Positions 12,049 to 21,132 of a DNA stretch of 64,000 nt are shown piece after piece; positions within the stretch are counted from its first letter, which is position 1, and each line of letters opens with the position of its first letter. The notes under the pieces were generated by a model. That model had not been told where the DNA came from, did not search any database, and saw only the letters and a program-made list of their open reading frames with translations. The DNA lies in assembly GCF_031885415.1 (NCBI RefSeq), contig NZ_CP116871.1, positions 496,001 to 560,000 of the forward strand, given 5' to 3'. The position numbers and the translations under genes are program-made. The stretch is from Microbacterium forte. GTDB taxonomy: Bacteria > Actinomycetota > Actinomycetes > Actinomycetales > Microbacteriaceae.

Positions 12049-14007
12049 ATGACGGCCGAGAGCCGTCGTATCGCGCGCGTGCTGCTCGACTCGCCGCTTC
12101 CGCAGCTCGACCGGCTCTTCGACTACGCCCTGCCGGCAGAACTCGGAGACGTGCCCATCGGGGTGCGCGTGCGCGTGCCGCTCCGTACCGCCGGTCGGGT
12201 CATCGACGGGTACGTGGTCGAGATCGACACCGAGGACGACGCCGACAGGCCCCTCTCCGAGGTCGAGAGCGTCGTCTCACAGGTTCCCGTGCTCCCCGAA
12301 CGCACCTACCGGCTGGCTCGTCGTGCAGCCGACCGTGCGGCGGGTTCGGCGTCGGACGTGCTGCGTCTCGTCATCCCCAAGCGTCAGGTGCGGGTCGAGA
12401 AGGCGTGGACCTCAGACGCGCCGACGCCCGTGCCCGCCGATGACGCCGTCACCTCCGCATCTTCGCTCATCGCCACGTACGACCACCTCGAGGAGGTGCT
12501 CGAAGGCGCAGGCAGAGCCGCAGTGGAGGCGATCCCGGTGCAGCACAGGGGCGAGCCTGGCTGGACGGCTCTGCTCGCGTCGACGGCGACGCGGATGCTC
12601 GCTGCCGGACGCTCCAGCATCCTGATCGTGCCGGACCATCGCGACCTCGATCTGCTGCTCGCAGCGCTCGGTTCGCTGGTTCCGCCCGAGGCTGTCGTGC
12701 GATACGACTCACGTCAGACGAACCCCGATCGATACCGCTCGTTCCTCAGATCGCTCGAGGATGCTCCGTGCATCGTCGTCGGCAACCGCTCCGCCGTGTA
12801 CGCGCCGGTCCGCGCCGGGCTCGTCGCCGTCTGGGACGACGGCGATCCGCTGCTCGGCGAACCTCTCGCGCCCTACATCAACGCGCGCGATGCGGCCCTG
12901 CTCCGGCAGGAGCAGGAGGACTCCGCCCTGCTCTTCGTCGGCCACACCCGTACGACGGACGTGGAGCGCCTCGTCGCGCACGGCTACCTGCAGGACGTGC
13001 GAGCCGCGCGGCGGGTGATGCCGAGGGTGATCCTGAGCACCCCGCAGGAGATGGATGCGCCGACAGCCCAGCGGATGCCGTCGTCGGCGTTCCTGTCGGC
13101 CCGCAACGCCGCGTCCGAGGGGCCGGTGCTCGTGCAGGTCTCGCGCCCGGGATTCGCACCGTCCCTCGTATGCGCGGAGTGCCGGGCCCCCGCCCGATGC
13201 GCGCACTGCGGCGGACCCCTGGGCGCCAAGCATCGCGGCGCCGTGCCGGTGTGCGCGTGGTGCGGCCGGGGCGCGCGAGCCTGGACCTGCCCGACGTGTG
13301 CGTCGACCAAGCTGCGCCTGGCGTCGTCGGGAAGCGAGCGGACCGCCGACGAGCTGGGCAAGGCGTTCCCCGGCGTCCGCGTGATCGTGGCCGACAGCGC
13401 GCACCCGGTCGAGCACGTCGCGGACAAGCCCGCACTGGTGGTCGCGACGCGCGGCGCCGAGCCGCTTGCCGAGGGCGGTTATCGCGCAGTGGTGCTGCTC
13501 GACGGTCCGCGGATGCTCCAGGCCCCGGATCTGCGGATCGGCGAGGCCTGCCTGCGGTGGTGGTCGAACGCGGCAGCGCTCGCGGCCCCGGGGGCGCCGA
13601 TCCACCTCGTCGGAGTCGACGGCACGATCGCGCGAGCGCTCGCGACGTGGAACCAGTCGGGTTACGCACGCTCTGAGCTCGCAGAGCGCGCGCCGCTCCA
13701 CATGCCGCCGGCCGCGCGCGTGGCCCTGGTCGAGGGGTCAGCCGCGGCCGTCGGCCGTGCGCTGGCGGCGCTGCAGGAGCTCGCCCTCCCGTCCGACGCG
13801 GTCCTGGGTCCTGTGCCCATCGAGTCCGACGACTACCCGCCGCGCGTCCGCGCCCTCGTCCGGTTCGAGTACGGCGCCGGAGTCAAGGTCGCGGCGACGC
13901 TGCGAGCGGCCGTCGTCGCCGAAGCCGTCAGCAATCGCCGGGGCAAGGGCAAGTCGACTCGGAGCACGCTCTCGGTTCGGCTCGATATCCTCGACCCAGA
14001 GCTCTGA
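12049..14007 (+). CDS. priA: PriA-like primosomal protein N' without helicase motifs
   Basis: A 652-residue relative of the replication-restart protein PriA. The N-terminal DNA-binding domain (ARVLLDSPLPQLDRLFDYALP) and the zinc-binding region with paired CxxC motifs (CAECRAPARCAHCGG, CAWCG, CPTC, around residues 383-425) are present. The Walker A motif expected after the N-terminal domain is replaced by LLASTATRMLAAGRS, and the DEAH box by WDDGD. It therefore probably lacks ATPase and helicase activity, a state already known for actinobacterial PriA. It likely still binds forks and partners. Sits between metK and fmt, as in mycobacteria. Confidence 0.88.
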   Translation: MTAESRRIARVLLDSPLPQLDRLFDYALPAELGDVPIGVRVRVPLRTAGRVIDGYVVEIDTEDDADRPLSEVESVVSQVPVLPERTYRLARRAADRAAGSASDVLRLVIPKRQVRVEKAWTSDAPTPVPADDAVTSASSLIATYDHLEEVLEGAGRAAVEAIPVQHRGEPGWTALLASTATRMLAAGRSSILIVPDHRDLDLLLAALGSLVPPEAVVRYDSRQTNPDRYRSFLRSLEDAPCIVVGNRSAVYAPVRAGLVAVWDDGDPLLGEPLAPYINARDAALLRQEQEDSALLFVGHTRTTDVERLVAHGYLQDVRAARRVMPRVILSTPQEMDAPTAQRMPSSAFLSARNAASEGPVLVQVSRPGFAPSLVCAECRAPARCAHCGGPLGAKHRGAVPVCAWCGRGARAWTCPTCASTKLRLASSGSERTADELGKAFPGVRVIVADSAHPVEHVADKPALVVATRGAEPLAEGGYRAVVLLDGPRMLQAPDLRIGEACLRWWSNAAALAAPGAPIHLVGVDGTIARALATWNQSGYARSELAERAPLHMPPAARVALVEGSAAAVGRALAALQELALPSDAVLGPVPIESDDYPPRVRALVRFEYGAGVKVAATLRAAVVAEAVSNRRGKGKSTRSTLSVRLDILDPEL

Positions 14008-14076
14008 TCAGTCCGCACCGATCCGATCACCCCGATCCTCCCGGATCCTCACCCCGCATCCCTCCGGAGCACCTTC

Positions 14077-14997
14077 ATGCGTCTCGTCTTCGCCGGCACA
14101 CCATCGGCAGCCGTTCCCACCCTCCTCCGCCTCGCGGACGAACACGACATCGCGGCTGTGGTCACGCGTCCTGATGCGCCACTGGGGCGCAAGAGGGTGC
14201 TGACACCGTCACCCGTCGCTCAGGCAGCCGCCGACCTCGGTCTGCCGATCATCAAGGCTGCGCGGCTCGGTGACGAGGCGACAGAGGCGATCGCTGCCCT
14301 GCAGGTCGAGCTCGGCGTGATCGTCGCGTATGGCGGCCTCGTGCGAGAGCCGCTGCTCTCCACCCCGGCGAAGGGATGGATCAACCTCCACTTCTCGCTT
14401 CTGCCCCAGTGGCGAGGTGCTGCTCCCGTGCAGCGCGCGCTGATCGCCGGCGACGCCCAGCTCGGAGCAAGCGTCTTCCAGCTCGTGCCGGCCCTCGACG
14501 CAGGAGATGTCTTCGCGACCCGCGTCGTCGATGTGGCAGCAGGGGCGACGGCCGACGCGGCGCTCGCGACCCTTGCCGTCGACGGGGCGCAGCTGACGGC
14601 CGAGGTCGTGCAGGCCATCGCCGACGGCACTGCGCGCGCCGTGCCGCAGCACGGGGAGCCGACACTGGCGCCGAAGCTGACGCTCGACGACGGCCTGCTC
14701 GATTGGAGCCAGCCCCTCGCTCAGGTGTTCGCGCGCTTCCGCGGAGTCACTCCCGAGCCCGGGGCGCACACCACCGTCGACGGGCTCCGACTGAAGATCC
14801 TCGAGGCGGCGCCATCGAGCGACGTCGTCACCCTGGAACCGGGAGAGATCATCGCCACGAAGTCGGCCCTCCTCATCGGCACGGGCTCGACGCCCCTCTC
14901 GGTCGCTCGTGTGCAGCCGGCGGGCAAGGGAGCCATGAACGCGGTCGACTGGTGGCGGGGCCAACGCGACACCGACGGTCTGAGAGCCGGAGCATGA
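14077..14997 (+). CDS. fmt: Methionyl-tRNA formyltransferase
   Basis: Formylates initiator Met-tRNA. The 306-residue protein begins MRLVFAGTPSAAVPTL and carries the folate-enzyme signature NLHFSLLPQWRGAAPVQRAL (about residues 106-125) with the catalytic Asn, His and later Asp, plus the C-terminal OB-like domain that binds tRNA. ATG 14077 follows a CCGGAG ribosome site 8-13 nt upstream. The 3' end overlaps rsmB by ATGA, a common actinobacterial arrangement. Confidence 0.96.
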   Translation: MRLVFAGTPSAAVPTLLRLADEHDIAAVVTRPDAPLGRKRVLTPSPVAQAAADLGLPIIKAARLGDEATEAIAALQVELGVIVAYGGLVREPLLSTPAKGWINLHFSLLPQWRGAAPVQRALIAGDAQLGASVFQLVPALDAGDVFATRVVDVAAGATADAALATLAVDGAQLTAEVVQAIADGTARAVPQHGEPTLAPKLTLDDGLLDWSQPLAQVFARFRGVTPEPGAHTTVDGLRLKILEAAPSSDVVTLEPGEIIATKSALLIGTGSTPLSVARVQPAGKGAMNAVDWWRGQRDTDGLRAGA

Positions 14998-16535
14998 GCG
15001 GCCAGGGAGACGCGAGGCGTCGCGACGGCCGTCCGGGCGGTCCGCAGAACCGGCCGCAGGGGCGATCGCACGGGCAGCGTGGCAGTCAGCAGGCCGGTGG
15101 TCAGCCACGGGGCCGTCGTGGCGACGAGCCTCGCGGGCCGCAGCGCACGGTGCAGCCCGCGCGTCGGGTGGCGTACGACGTGTTGCGAGCGGTCTCCGAG
15201 TCGGATGCCTACGCCAACCTCATCCTGCCTTCGGCCATCGCCGAGGCGGGCCTCGGCCCGCAGGATGCGGCCCTGGCCACTGAACTCGCATACGGGACGC
15301 TCCGTCGACGTGGCACCTACGACGCGATCATCGCCTCCGCCGCCGATCGTCCGGCGGAGGAGATCGACCCGGCTGTGCTCGATGCGCTGCGCCTGGCCAC
15401 GCACCAGCTGCTCGCCACACGGGTCGCCTCGCACGCGGCCGTCAACGAATCCGTGAATCTGGTCGCCTCGACGCAGGGGCGAGGCGCTTCGAGCTTCGCG
15501 AACGCCGTGCTGCGCCGGATCGCCCGAGAGACACCGGGGGAGTGGGAAGACCGCATCGAGAGCTCGGCACGGTCCGATGACGAGCGTCTCGCACTGCGCT
15601 CCGCGCATCCCGTGTGGGTCATCAGGGCATTGCGACGCGCGCTGGCGGCCGAGGGCCGGGCAGACGAGCTCGATGATCTCCTCGACGCCGACAACGCCTC
15701 GCCGGAGGTGACGCTCGTCGCGCTCCCCGGTCTCGCAGACCCGGGTGAGCCACGGCGTCCGTACGCGCCGACCGCCTTCGGCTCGCCCGGGGGAGACCCG
15801 CATCGCGTGATCGCCGCGACAGGCGGCACCGTCCGCGTGCAGGACGAGGGTTCGCAGCTCGTCGCTCTCGCACTGGCGGCTGCCGCGCCCATCACGTCGG
15901 GCGAGCGCTGGCTCGACCTGTGCGCCGGCCCGGGCGGCAAGACCGCGCTGCTCGCCGCCATCGCCCGCGAGCACGACGTCACGCTCGAGGCGAACGAGGT
16001 CATCCCGACACGCGCACGTCTCGTGCGCAACGCCCTGCGTGCGGTGCCTGGCGAGGTCGTGGTGCACGAGGAGGACGGGCGCTCGTTCGGCGCGTCCCAT
16101 CCCGGTGCCTTCGATCGCATCCTCGTCGACGCGCCGTGCACGGGCCTCGGCGCGCTCAGACGGCGGCCGGAAGCGCGCTGGCGCAAGACCCCCGCCGACG
16201 TCGCAGAGCTCGTGCCGCTGCAGGTCGAGCTCCTCAGCTCCGCGCTCCACGCACTCGCGCCGGGTGGGATCGTCGCGTACGTCACCTGCTCGCCGCATCT
16301 CGCCGAGACGACGGGCGTCGTCCAGGAGGTGCTCCGAGGCCGCACAGACATCACCGAGCTCGATGCGCGTGGCGTGCTCCAGGGCGTCTCCGCGTCACCG
16401 ATCGACCTCGCCGGCGACGGCTCCGGTCGCGTGCAGCTGTGGCCGCACCGCCACGGCACCGATGCCATGTTCCTCGCGCTGCTCCAGCGCACCGCCACCG
16501 AGCAGGGCGACGCGAACTCCGAAGAGAGAGACTAG
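14994..16535 (+). CDS. rsmB: 16S rRNA (cytosine-967-C5) methyltransferase RsmB/Sun
   Basis: Methylates C967 of 16S rRNA. The 513-residue product has a basic Gly/Arg/Gln-rich N-terminal tail of about 55 residues, a NusB-like RNA-binding domain (ARRVAYDVLRAVSESDAYANLIL), and a RsmB-type methyltransferase domain: SAM-binding LDLCAGPGGKT, DAPCTGLGALRRRPEARW and the catalytic VTCSPH. ATG 14994 overlaps the fmt stop and begins the low-complexity tail; an upstream in-frame codon would run far into fmt. The tail probably adds RNA affinity. Often annotated fmu in actinobacteria. Confidence 0.95.
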   Translation: MSGQGDARRRDGRPGGPQNRPQGRSHGQRGSQQAGGQPRGRRGDEPRGPQRTVQPARRVAYDVLRAVSESDAYANLILPSAIAEAGLGPQDAALATELAYGTLRRRGTYDAIIASAADRPAEEIDPAVLDALRLATHQLLATRVASHAAVNESVNLVASTQGRGASSFANAVLRRIARETPGEWEDRIESSARSDDERLALRSAHPVWVIRALRRALAAEGRADELDDLLDADNASPEVTLVALPGLADPGEPRRPYAPTAFGSPGGDPHRVIAATGGTVRVQDEGSQLVALALAAAAPITSGERWLDLCAGPGGKTALLAAIAREHDVTLEANEVIPTRARLVRNALRAVPGEVVVHEEDGRSFGASHPGAFDRILVDAPCTGLGALRRRPEARWRKTPADVAELVPLQVELLSSALHALAPGGIVAYVTCSPHLAETTGVVQEVLRGRTDITELDARGVLQGVSASPIDLAGDGSGRVQLWPHRHGTDAMFLALLQRTATEQGDANSEERD

Positions 16536-16539
16536 AGAC

Positions 16540-17220
16540 GTGGAACTCCCCAGCGCACCGCGCATCAACCCCAGCATCCTCGCTGCCGACTTCGTGAACA
16601 TGCAGCGCGATCTCGCCAAGATCGCGACCGCGGATTTCGCTCACGTCGATGTGATGGACAACCACTTCGTGCCGAACCTCACATTCGGGCCGCAGATGGT
16701 CGAACGGATCCAGGCGACCAGCCCCATACCGCTCGACGTGCACCTGATGATCACCGAGCCCGAGCGCTGGGCGCCCGCCTACGCAGAGCTGGGCGCCGCC
16801 AGCGTCACGTTCCACCTCGAAGCGGCGGCGGATCCGATCTCGCTCGCTCGCACCTTGCGCAGCATCGGGGCGAGGGCCGGCGTCGCGATCAAGCCGGACA
16901 CCCCCGCTGAGGGGCTCTACAGCGTGCTCGAGGAGTTCGACCAGATCCTCGTGATGACGGTCGAACCCGGGTTCGGCGGGCAGGGGTTCATGCACGAGAC
17001 CATGCCCAAGCTGCGCGCTCTCGCCGACGAGGCCAAGCGTCGCGGATCGAACGTCTGGTTGCAGGTCGACGGCGGCATCTCGGACGCGACCATCGAAGCG
17101 GCAGCCGCCGCGGGCGCCGACACGTTCGTCGCCGGGTCGGCGGTCTACGGCGCCAACGACGTCGAGGCGGCCGTCACCCGGCTCAGAGACCGCGCCAGAG
17201 CCGCTAGCCTGGAATCGTGA
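16540..17220 (+). CDS. rpe: Ribulose-phosphate 3-epimerase
   Basis: Interconverts ribulose-5-phosphate and xylulose-5-phosphate in the pentose phosphate route, which also leads to PRPP for the neighbouring pyr, his and trp genes. The 226-residue TIM barrel shows the family signatures [17 protein letters not shown] and [13 protein letters not shown], plus the phosphate site [11 protein letters not shown] 16540 sits 4 nt after the rsmB stop with AGAGAGA upstream and gives the usual start [12 protein letters not shown]; in-frame codons further upstream lie within rsmB. Overlaps hisE by 4 bp. Confidence 0.95.
   Translation: MELPSAPRINPSILAADFVNMQRDLAKIATADFAHVDVMDNHFVPNLTFGPQMVERIQATSPIPLDVHLMITEPERWAPAYAELGAASVTFHLEAAADPISLARTLRSIGARAGVAIKPDTPAEGLYSVLEEFDQILVMTVEPGFGGQGFMHETMPKLRALADEAKRRGSNVWLQVDGGISDATIEAAAAAGADTFVAGSAVYGANDVEAAVTRLRDRARAASLES
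17205..17210 (+). promoter_or_regulatory. Leaderless -10 box for hisE
   Basis: TAGCCT followed by exactly six bases and then the hisE GTG at 17217. Transcription from this box would begin at or next to the start codon. It lies inside the 3' end of rpe, so the his genes may have their own promoter. Confidence 0.5.
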
Positions 17221-17480
17221 AGACTTTCGACGAGCTGTTCGCCGAGCTCAGCGTCAAGGCCGAGACCCGTCCAGAGGGATCGGGGACGGTCGCGGAGCTC
17301 GACGGCGGCGTGCACACGATCGGCAAGAAGATCGTCGAGGAGGCCGCCGAAGTCTGGATGGCCTCCGAATACGAATCCGACGAGGCCGCTGCGGAGGAGA
17401 TCTCGCAGCTGCTCTACCACGTCCAGGTGATGATGATCGCGAAGGGCCTGAGCCTGCAGGACGTCTACCGACATCTGTGA
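17217..17480 (+). CDS. hisE: Phosphoribosyl-ATP pyrophosphatase
   Basis: Second step of histidine synthesis: removes pyrophosphate from PR-ATP. The 87-residue all-alpha protein has the family features [21 protein letters not shown] and the Mg-binding helices with [13 protein letters not shown] and [14 protein letters not shown]. It is a free-standing HisE, not fused to HisI, as in other actinobacteria. Starts with GTG overlapping rpe and is followed 38 nt later by hisG. Confidence 0.95.
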   Translation: MKTFDELFAELSVKAETRPEGSGTVAELDGGVHTIGKKIVEEAAEVWMASEYESDEAAAEEISQLLYHVQVMMIAKGLSLQDVYRHL

Positions 17481-17518
17481 AGCGCTCCGCCCCACTCGCT
17501 TCGATCTGAAGGCTTCCC

Positions 17519-18361
17519 ATGCTGCGCATTGCTGTTCCCAACAAGGGCTCTCTCTCCGAGACGGCCGCCGACATGCTCGCGGAGGCCGGCTACGCCGGTC
17601 GTCGTGACCCCAAGACGCTTCACGTCGTCGATGCCGACAACGACGTCGAGTTCTTCTATCTCCGCCCGAAGGACATCGCGACCTACGTCGGGTCCGGCGC
17701 CATCGACGTCGGCATCACAGGACGCGATCTGCTCCTCGACGCCCGCATGCCGGGCGCGCGCGAGATCGAGGCGCTCGGCTTCGCCGGGTCGACGTTCCGC
17801 TTCGCCGCGCCATCGGGGCGCTACACCGACGTCTCAGAGCTCGACGGGCTGCGCGTCGCGACGTCGTACCCCGGCCTCGTCGACGCGTTCCTGGACGAGC
17901 GGGGCATCGCCGTCGACCTCGTGCCGCTCGACGGCGCGGTGGAGTCCGCCGTGCGCCTCGGCGTCGCCGACGCCGTCGCCGATGTCGTCGAGACGGGAAC
18001 GACGCTGCGTCAGGCGGGGCTCGACGTCTTCGGCCCTGTGATCCTGCAGTCCGAGGCCGTGCTGATCGCCGGCCCGCATGATGCCGAGGGGTCCGAGACG
18101 CTTCTTCGCCGCCTGCGCGGAGTCATGGTCGCTCGGCGGTTCGTGATGATCGATTACGACCTGCCGCTGGCTCTGCTCGACGACGCCGTCAAGATCGCGG
18201 GTGGCATCGAGTCGCCCACGGTCTCACCGCTCCGCGATCCGGAGTGGGTCGCCGTCCGCGTCATGGTGGCGCGTGCGCGGGTCAACCCCGTGATGGACGC
18301 GCTGTATGCGCTCGGCGCTCGCGCGATCCTCGTCACGGCGATCCACAACGCGAGGCTCTGA
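17519..18361 (+). CDS. hisG: ATP phosphoribosyltransferase
   Basis: First and feedback-controlled step of histidine synthesis, joining PRPP and ATP. The 280-residue protein is the long, hexameric HisG form: [20 protein letters not shown], the [10 protein letters not shown] segment, the PRPP loop region around [13 protein letters not shown], and a C-terminal regulatory domain that binds histidine in homologues. No hisZ is needed for this form. The stop overlaps hisF (TGATG). Confidence 0.96.
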   Translation: MLRIAVPNKGSLSETAADMLAEAGYAGRRDPKTLHVVDADNDVEFFYLRPKDIATYVGSGAIDVGITGRDLLLDARMPGAREIEALGFAGSTFRFAAPSGRYTDVSELDGLRVATSYPGLVDAFLDERGIAVDLVPLDGAVESAVRLGVADAVADVVETGTTLRQAGLDVFGPVILQSEAVLIAGPHDAEGSETLLRRLRGVMVARRFVMIDYDLPLALLDDAVKIAGGIESPTVSPLRDPEWVAVRVMVARARVNPVMDALYALGARAILVTAIHNARL

Positions 18362-19122
18362 TGGCGCTCGCGAGTCGCGTCATCCCGTGCCTCGACGTCG
18401 CCGCGGGTCGCGTCGTCAAAGGCGTCAACTTCGAGAACCTGCGCGACATGGGCGACCCCGTCGAGCTCGCGCGCCACTACACGGCGCAGGGCGCAGACGA
18501 GATCACCTTCCTCGACGTCACGGCGACCGTCGATGCTCGCGCGACGACGTACGACGTGGTGCAGCGCACGGCTGAGCAGGTGTTCGTGCCGCTGACGGTC
18601 GGCGGGGGAGTGCGCAGCGTCGACGACGTGGCGCGGCTCCTCTCGGTCGGCGCCGACAAGGTCGGGGTCAACTCGGCGGCCATCGCTCGCCCTGAGCTGA
18701 TCGGCGAGATCGCGGACCGCTTCGGCGCACAGGTGCTGGTGCTGTCGCTCGACGTCAAGCGGGCACCCGGCACTCCCTCCGGTTTCGTCGTCACCACCCA
18801 TGGCGGACGCACCCAGACGACCCTCGATGCGCTCGACTGGGCGCGTGAGGCGGCGGAGCGCGGGGCAGGCGAGTTGCTGGTCAACTCGATCGACGCCGAC
18901 GGCACGCGAGACGGCTTCGACCTCGAACTGGTGAAGCTCATGCGTGAGGCCGCCTCAGTGCCGGTGATCGCCTCCGGTGGCGCGGGCAAGGCATCCGACT
19001 TCGCTCCCGCGATCAAGGCCGGAGCGGATGCGGTGCTGGCAGCCAGCGTGTTCCACACGGGCGCGCTCACGGTCGGCGACGTCAAGGACGCGCTGCGCGC
19101 GGAGGGAGTGCTCGTCCGATGA
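18361..19122 (+). CDS. hisF: Imidazole glycerol phosphate synthase, cyclase subunit HisF
   Basis: Closes the imidazole ring with ammonia from HisH. The 253-residue beta/alpha barrel has both phosphate sites and the catalytic Asp residues: [19 protein letters not shown] near the N-terminus, and [14 protein letters not shown] plus [12 protein letters not shown] in the C-terminal half. ATG 18361 overlaps the hisG stop. hisA, hisH and hisB are not in this window, so the pathway is split between loci. Overlaps hisI by 4 bp. Confidence 0.96.
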   Translation: MALASRVIPCLDVAAGRVVKGVNFENLRDMGDPVELARHYTAQGADEITFLDVTATVDARATTYDVVQRTAEQVFVPLTVGGGVRSVDDVARLLSVGADKVGVNSAAIARPELIGEIADRFGAQVLVLSLDVKRAPGTPSGFVVTTHGGRTQTTLDALDWAREAAERGAGELLVNSIDADGTRDGFDLELVKLMREAASVPVIASGGAGKASDFAPAIKAGADAVLAASVFHTGALTVGDVKDALRAEGVLVR

Positions 19123-19478
19123 ACGATATCGAGGAGCGCATCGCCCAGGTCGCCTTCAACGACGACGGCCTCGCGCCGGTGATCGTCCAGCAGTGGGACA
19201 CGGCAGAGGTCCTCATGCTCGCGTGGGTCGATGCCGAGGCCCTGCGCCGCACCCTCACCACCGGTCGCGCGGTGTACTGGTCGCGCTCGCGTCAGGAGTA
19301 CTGGCGCAAGGGAGACACCTCCGGACACATCCAGGTGGTGCACGAGGCGCGACTCGACTGCGACGGCGACGCCATCCTGCTGCGGGTCGACCAGACCGGC
19401 CCTGCGTGCCACACCGGCACCCGCACCTGCTTCGACACGACGGACCTGCACGCCGTCGAGGGGAGCTCGGCCGAGTGA
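19119..19478 (+). CDS. hisI: Phosphoribosyl-AMP cyclohydrolase
   Basis: Opens the purine ring of PR-AMP. The 119-residue protein has the zinc and magnesium motifs of the family: [19 protein letters not shown] and [17 protein letters not shown], with the conserved Cys ligands. It is a HisI-only form, matching the separate hisE upstream. Its stop overlaps the GTG of the Trp-associated membrane gene, with no trpE in between. Confidence 0.96.
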   Translation: MNDIEERIAQVAFNDDGLAPVIVQQWDTAEVLMLAWVDAEALRRTLTTGRAVYWSRSRQEYWRKGDTSGHIQVVHEARLDCDGDAILLRVDQTGPACHTGTRTCFDTTDLHAVEGSSAE

Positions 19479-20065
19479 CTCTCGCGCGCAGAGGTCGCTC
19501 GATCGCCGTCTCCGGCTTCCTCCTCGCGGGAGCGGTCGGGATCATCTCGTCGACCCAGACGTGGCTCACCGTCGAACGCGCGGATGCCGGGGAAGCCATC
19601 CTCGTGCCAGGCGCGTCCGCGCTGCCGCTGCTCGCTCCTCTGAGCCTCGCGGTCCTGGCGCTCGGCATCGCCCTTTCGATCGTCGGCCCGGTCATGCGAC
19701 TCGTGTTCGGCATTCTCGCCACCGCGGCAGCGCTGTTCCTCGGCTGGACGACCCTGCAGCTGCTCCTGACCGAGCCGCTGAGCGCTGTCGGTCCCACCGT
19801 CACCGAGACGACCGGGCTCGCAGGCAGCACGGCGATCGCCGACGTCGTCGCCGGCATCGAGCTCTCGGCCTGGCCCGTGATGACGCTCATCGGCTGGGTG
19901 ATCCTGCTGGCGGCATCCCTCGTCGTGCTCCTCACGTGGCGGCGATGGAAGCGCGGCGGACGCCGCTACCGCACCGATGCCGCACATGTCGACTCGACCG
20001 CCGGGCCCGTCGACGCGATCGATTCGTGGGACGACCTCTCGCGCGGAACCGACCCGACACGATGA
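19475..20065 (+). CDS. Trp biosynthesis-associated membrane protein
   Basis: A 196-residue protein with about four transmembrane helices: near residues 10-26, 49-70, 76-94 and 125-147, followed by a basic [10 protein letters not shown] stretch and an acidic cytoplasmic tail. It resembles the actinobacterial Trp_oprn_chp membrane family, which normally sits between trpE and trpC; its biochemical role is unknown. GTG 19475 overlaps the hisI stop and gives a start [19 protein letters not shown]; the frame is open further upstream but inside hisF/hisI. Here trpE is missing between hisI and this gene. Confidence 0.85.
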   Translation: MTLARRGRSIAVSGFLLAGAVGIISSTQTWLTVERADAGEAILVPGASALPLLAPLSLAVLALGIALSIVGPVMRLVFGILATAAALFLGWTTLQLLLTEPLSAVGPTVTETTGLAGSTAIADVVAGIELSAWPVMTLIGWVILLAASLVVLLTWRRWKRGGRRYRTDAAHVDSTAGPVDAIDSWDDLSRGTDPTR

Positions 20066-20071
20066 CCCCGA

Positions 20072-20077
20072 TAGACT
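20072..20077 (+). promoter_or_regulatory. Candidate -10 box of the HGxxPAAW-trpCBA unit
   Basis: TAGACT lies just after the stop of the membrane gene and 36 nt before the next ATG, which has its own GGAGGAG ribosome site (20104-20110). It could give trpCBA independent transcription. No clear -35 box or attenuator hairpin is visible. Confidence 0.4.
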
Positions 20078-20113
20078 TGATCCGAACCAGCACGTCGTCC
20101 CCCGGAGGAGACC

Positions 20114-20359
20114 ATGACCAACCCGATCGCTGACCCCGGCCACGGACACTCGCCTGCCGCATGGACGGGCGTCATCATCATGCTCGCCGGCTTCACGATC
20201 GGCACGCTGGCGTTCTGCCTCGCCGAGTTCAGCCCCGTCTGGGTCGCGCTGATCTGGGTGGGCGCCGCGATCATCCCGATCGGTGCGCTGGTGGGCTGGC
20301 TGCTGTCGAGGGCCGGCTACGGCGTGAAGGGCCCCAAGTACTCGCCGAAGGCGCACTAA
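20114..20359 (+). CDS. HGxxPAAW family membrane protein
   Basis: An 81-residue protein with the family-naming motif HGHSPAAW at residues 10-17 and two transmembrane helices (about 18-38 and 43-64), ending in a basic GPKYSPKAH tail. This small family is found in actinobacteria, often next to trp genes; its function is not known. The start has a strong GGAGGAG ribosome site at 20104-20110. Its stop overlaps trpC (TAATG), implying coupled translation and perhaps a role in tryptophan synthesis or transport of an intermediate, which is inference only. Confidence 0.88.
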   Translation: MTNPIADPGHGHSPAAWTGVIIMLAGFTIGTLAFCLAEFSPVWVALIWVGAAIIPIGALVGWLLSRAGYGVKGPKYSPKAH

Positions 20360-21132
20360 TGGTGCTCGCCGACCTCACGGCCGGCGCAGTCGCAGACGCT
20401 GAACGTCGTGCTCTGACCCGGCCTCTGGCCGACGTCGAGCGCGACGCTCTCGCACGCCCCGCCGCCAAGGACGCGCTCGCGTTCCTCGCTCCCGCTGAGC
20501 GCGTGAAGATCATCGCCGAGGTGAAGCGCGCGAGTCCGTCGCGGGGTGCTCTCGCCGAGATCCCCGACCCGGCACTGCAGGCTTCCCTGTATGAGACGGG
20601 CGGTGCGTCTGCGATCAGCGTCCTGACCGAGGAGCGTCGATTCGGCGGCAGTCTCGCCGATCTCGAGGCCGTCACGGCCCGGGTGTCGCTGCCTGTGCTG
20701 CGCAAGGACTTCATCGCGAACCGCTACCAGGTGCTCGAAGCCCGAGCAGCCGGTGCCGACCTCGTGCTGCTCATCGTCGCCGGACTCGATCCGCACGTGC
20801 TCCGTGATCTGTTCGGCTTCATCACGGAGCTCGGCATGACTCCGCTGGTCGAGACCCACTCGGCCGACGAGCTCGAGGTGGCGATCGATCTCGGTGCGCC
20901 GCTGATCGGCGTCAACGCCCGCGATCTGACGACACTCGAGCTCGACCGCGACCTCTTCGGCCGTCTCGTCGACCGCATCCCGGACTCAGCCGTCAAGATC
21001 GCCGAGTCCGCGGTCCTCACACCTGCAGACGTCACGCATTACCGCTCCGCGGGTGCTGATGTCGTCCTGATCGGGGAGGCGCTCGTCACGGGCGACCCGG
21101 TCGCCACTCTCAAGAGCTTCCTGGAGGCGTGA
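20359..21132 (+). CDS. trpC: Indole-3-glycerol phosphate synthase
   Basis: Converts CdRP to indole-3-glycerol phosphate. The 257-residue barrel has the catalytic set in [15 protein letters not shown] (Glu and Lys), LRKDFI (Lys), [13 protein letters not shown] (Asn) and the phosphate site [11 protein letters not shown] 20359 overlaps the previous stop; GTG 20362 is an alternative start. It is a single-function TrpC without a fused TrpF. Followed directly by trpB. Confidence 0.96.
   Translation: MVLADLTAGAVADAERRALTRPLADVERDALARPAAKDALAFLAPAERVKIIAEVKRASPSRGALAEIPDPALQASLYETGGASAISVLTEERRFGGSLADLEAVTARVSLPVLRKDFIANRYQVLEARAAGADLVLLIVAGLDPHVLRDLFGFITELGMTPLVETHSADELEVAIDLGAPLIGVNARDLTTLELDRDLFGRLVDRIPDSAVKIAESAVLTPADVTHYRSAGADVVLIGEALVTGDPVATLKSFLEA

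Noticed and set aside
19479..20358. Trp attenuator leader peptide
   Set aside because: No short frame with repeated Trp codons followed by alternative hairpins is present; the Trp-rich parts belong to the membrane genes.
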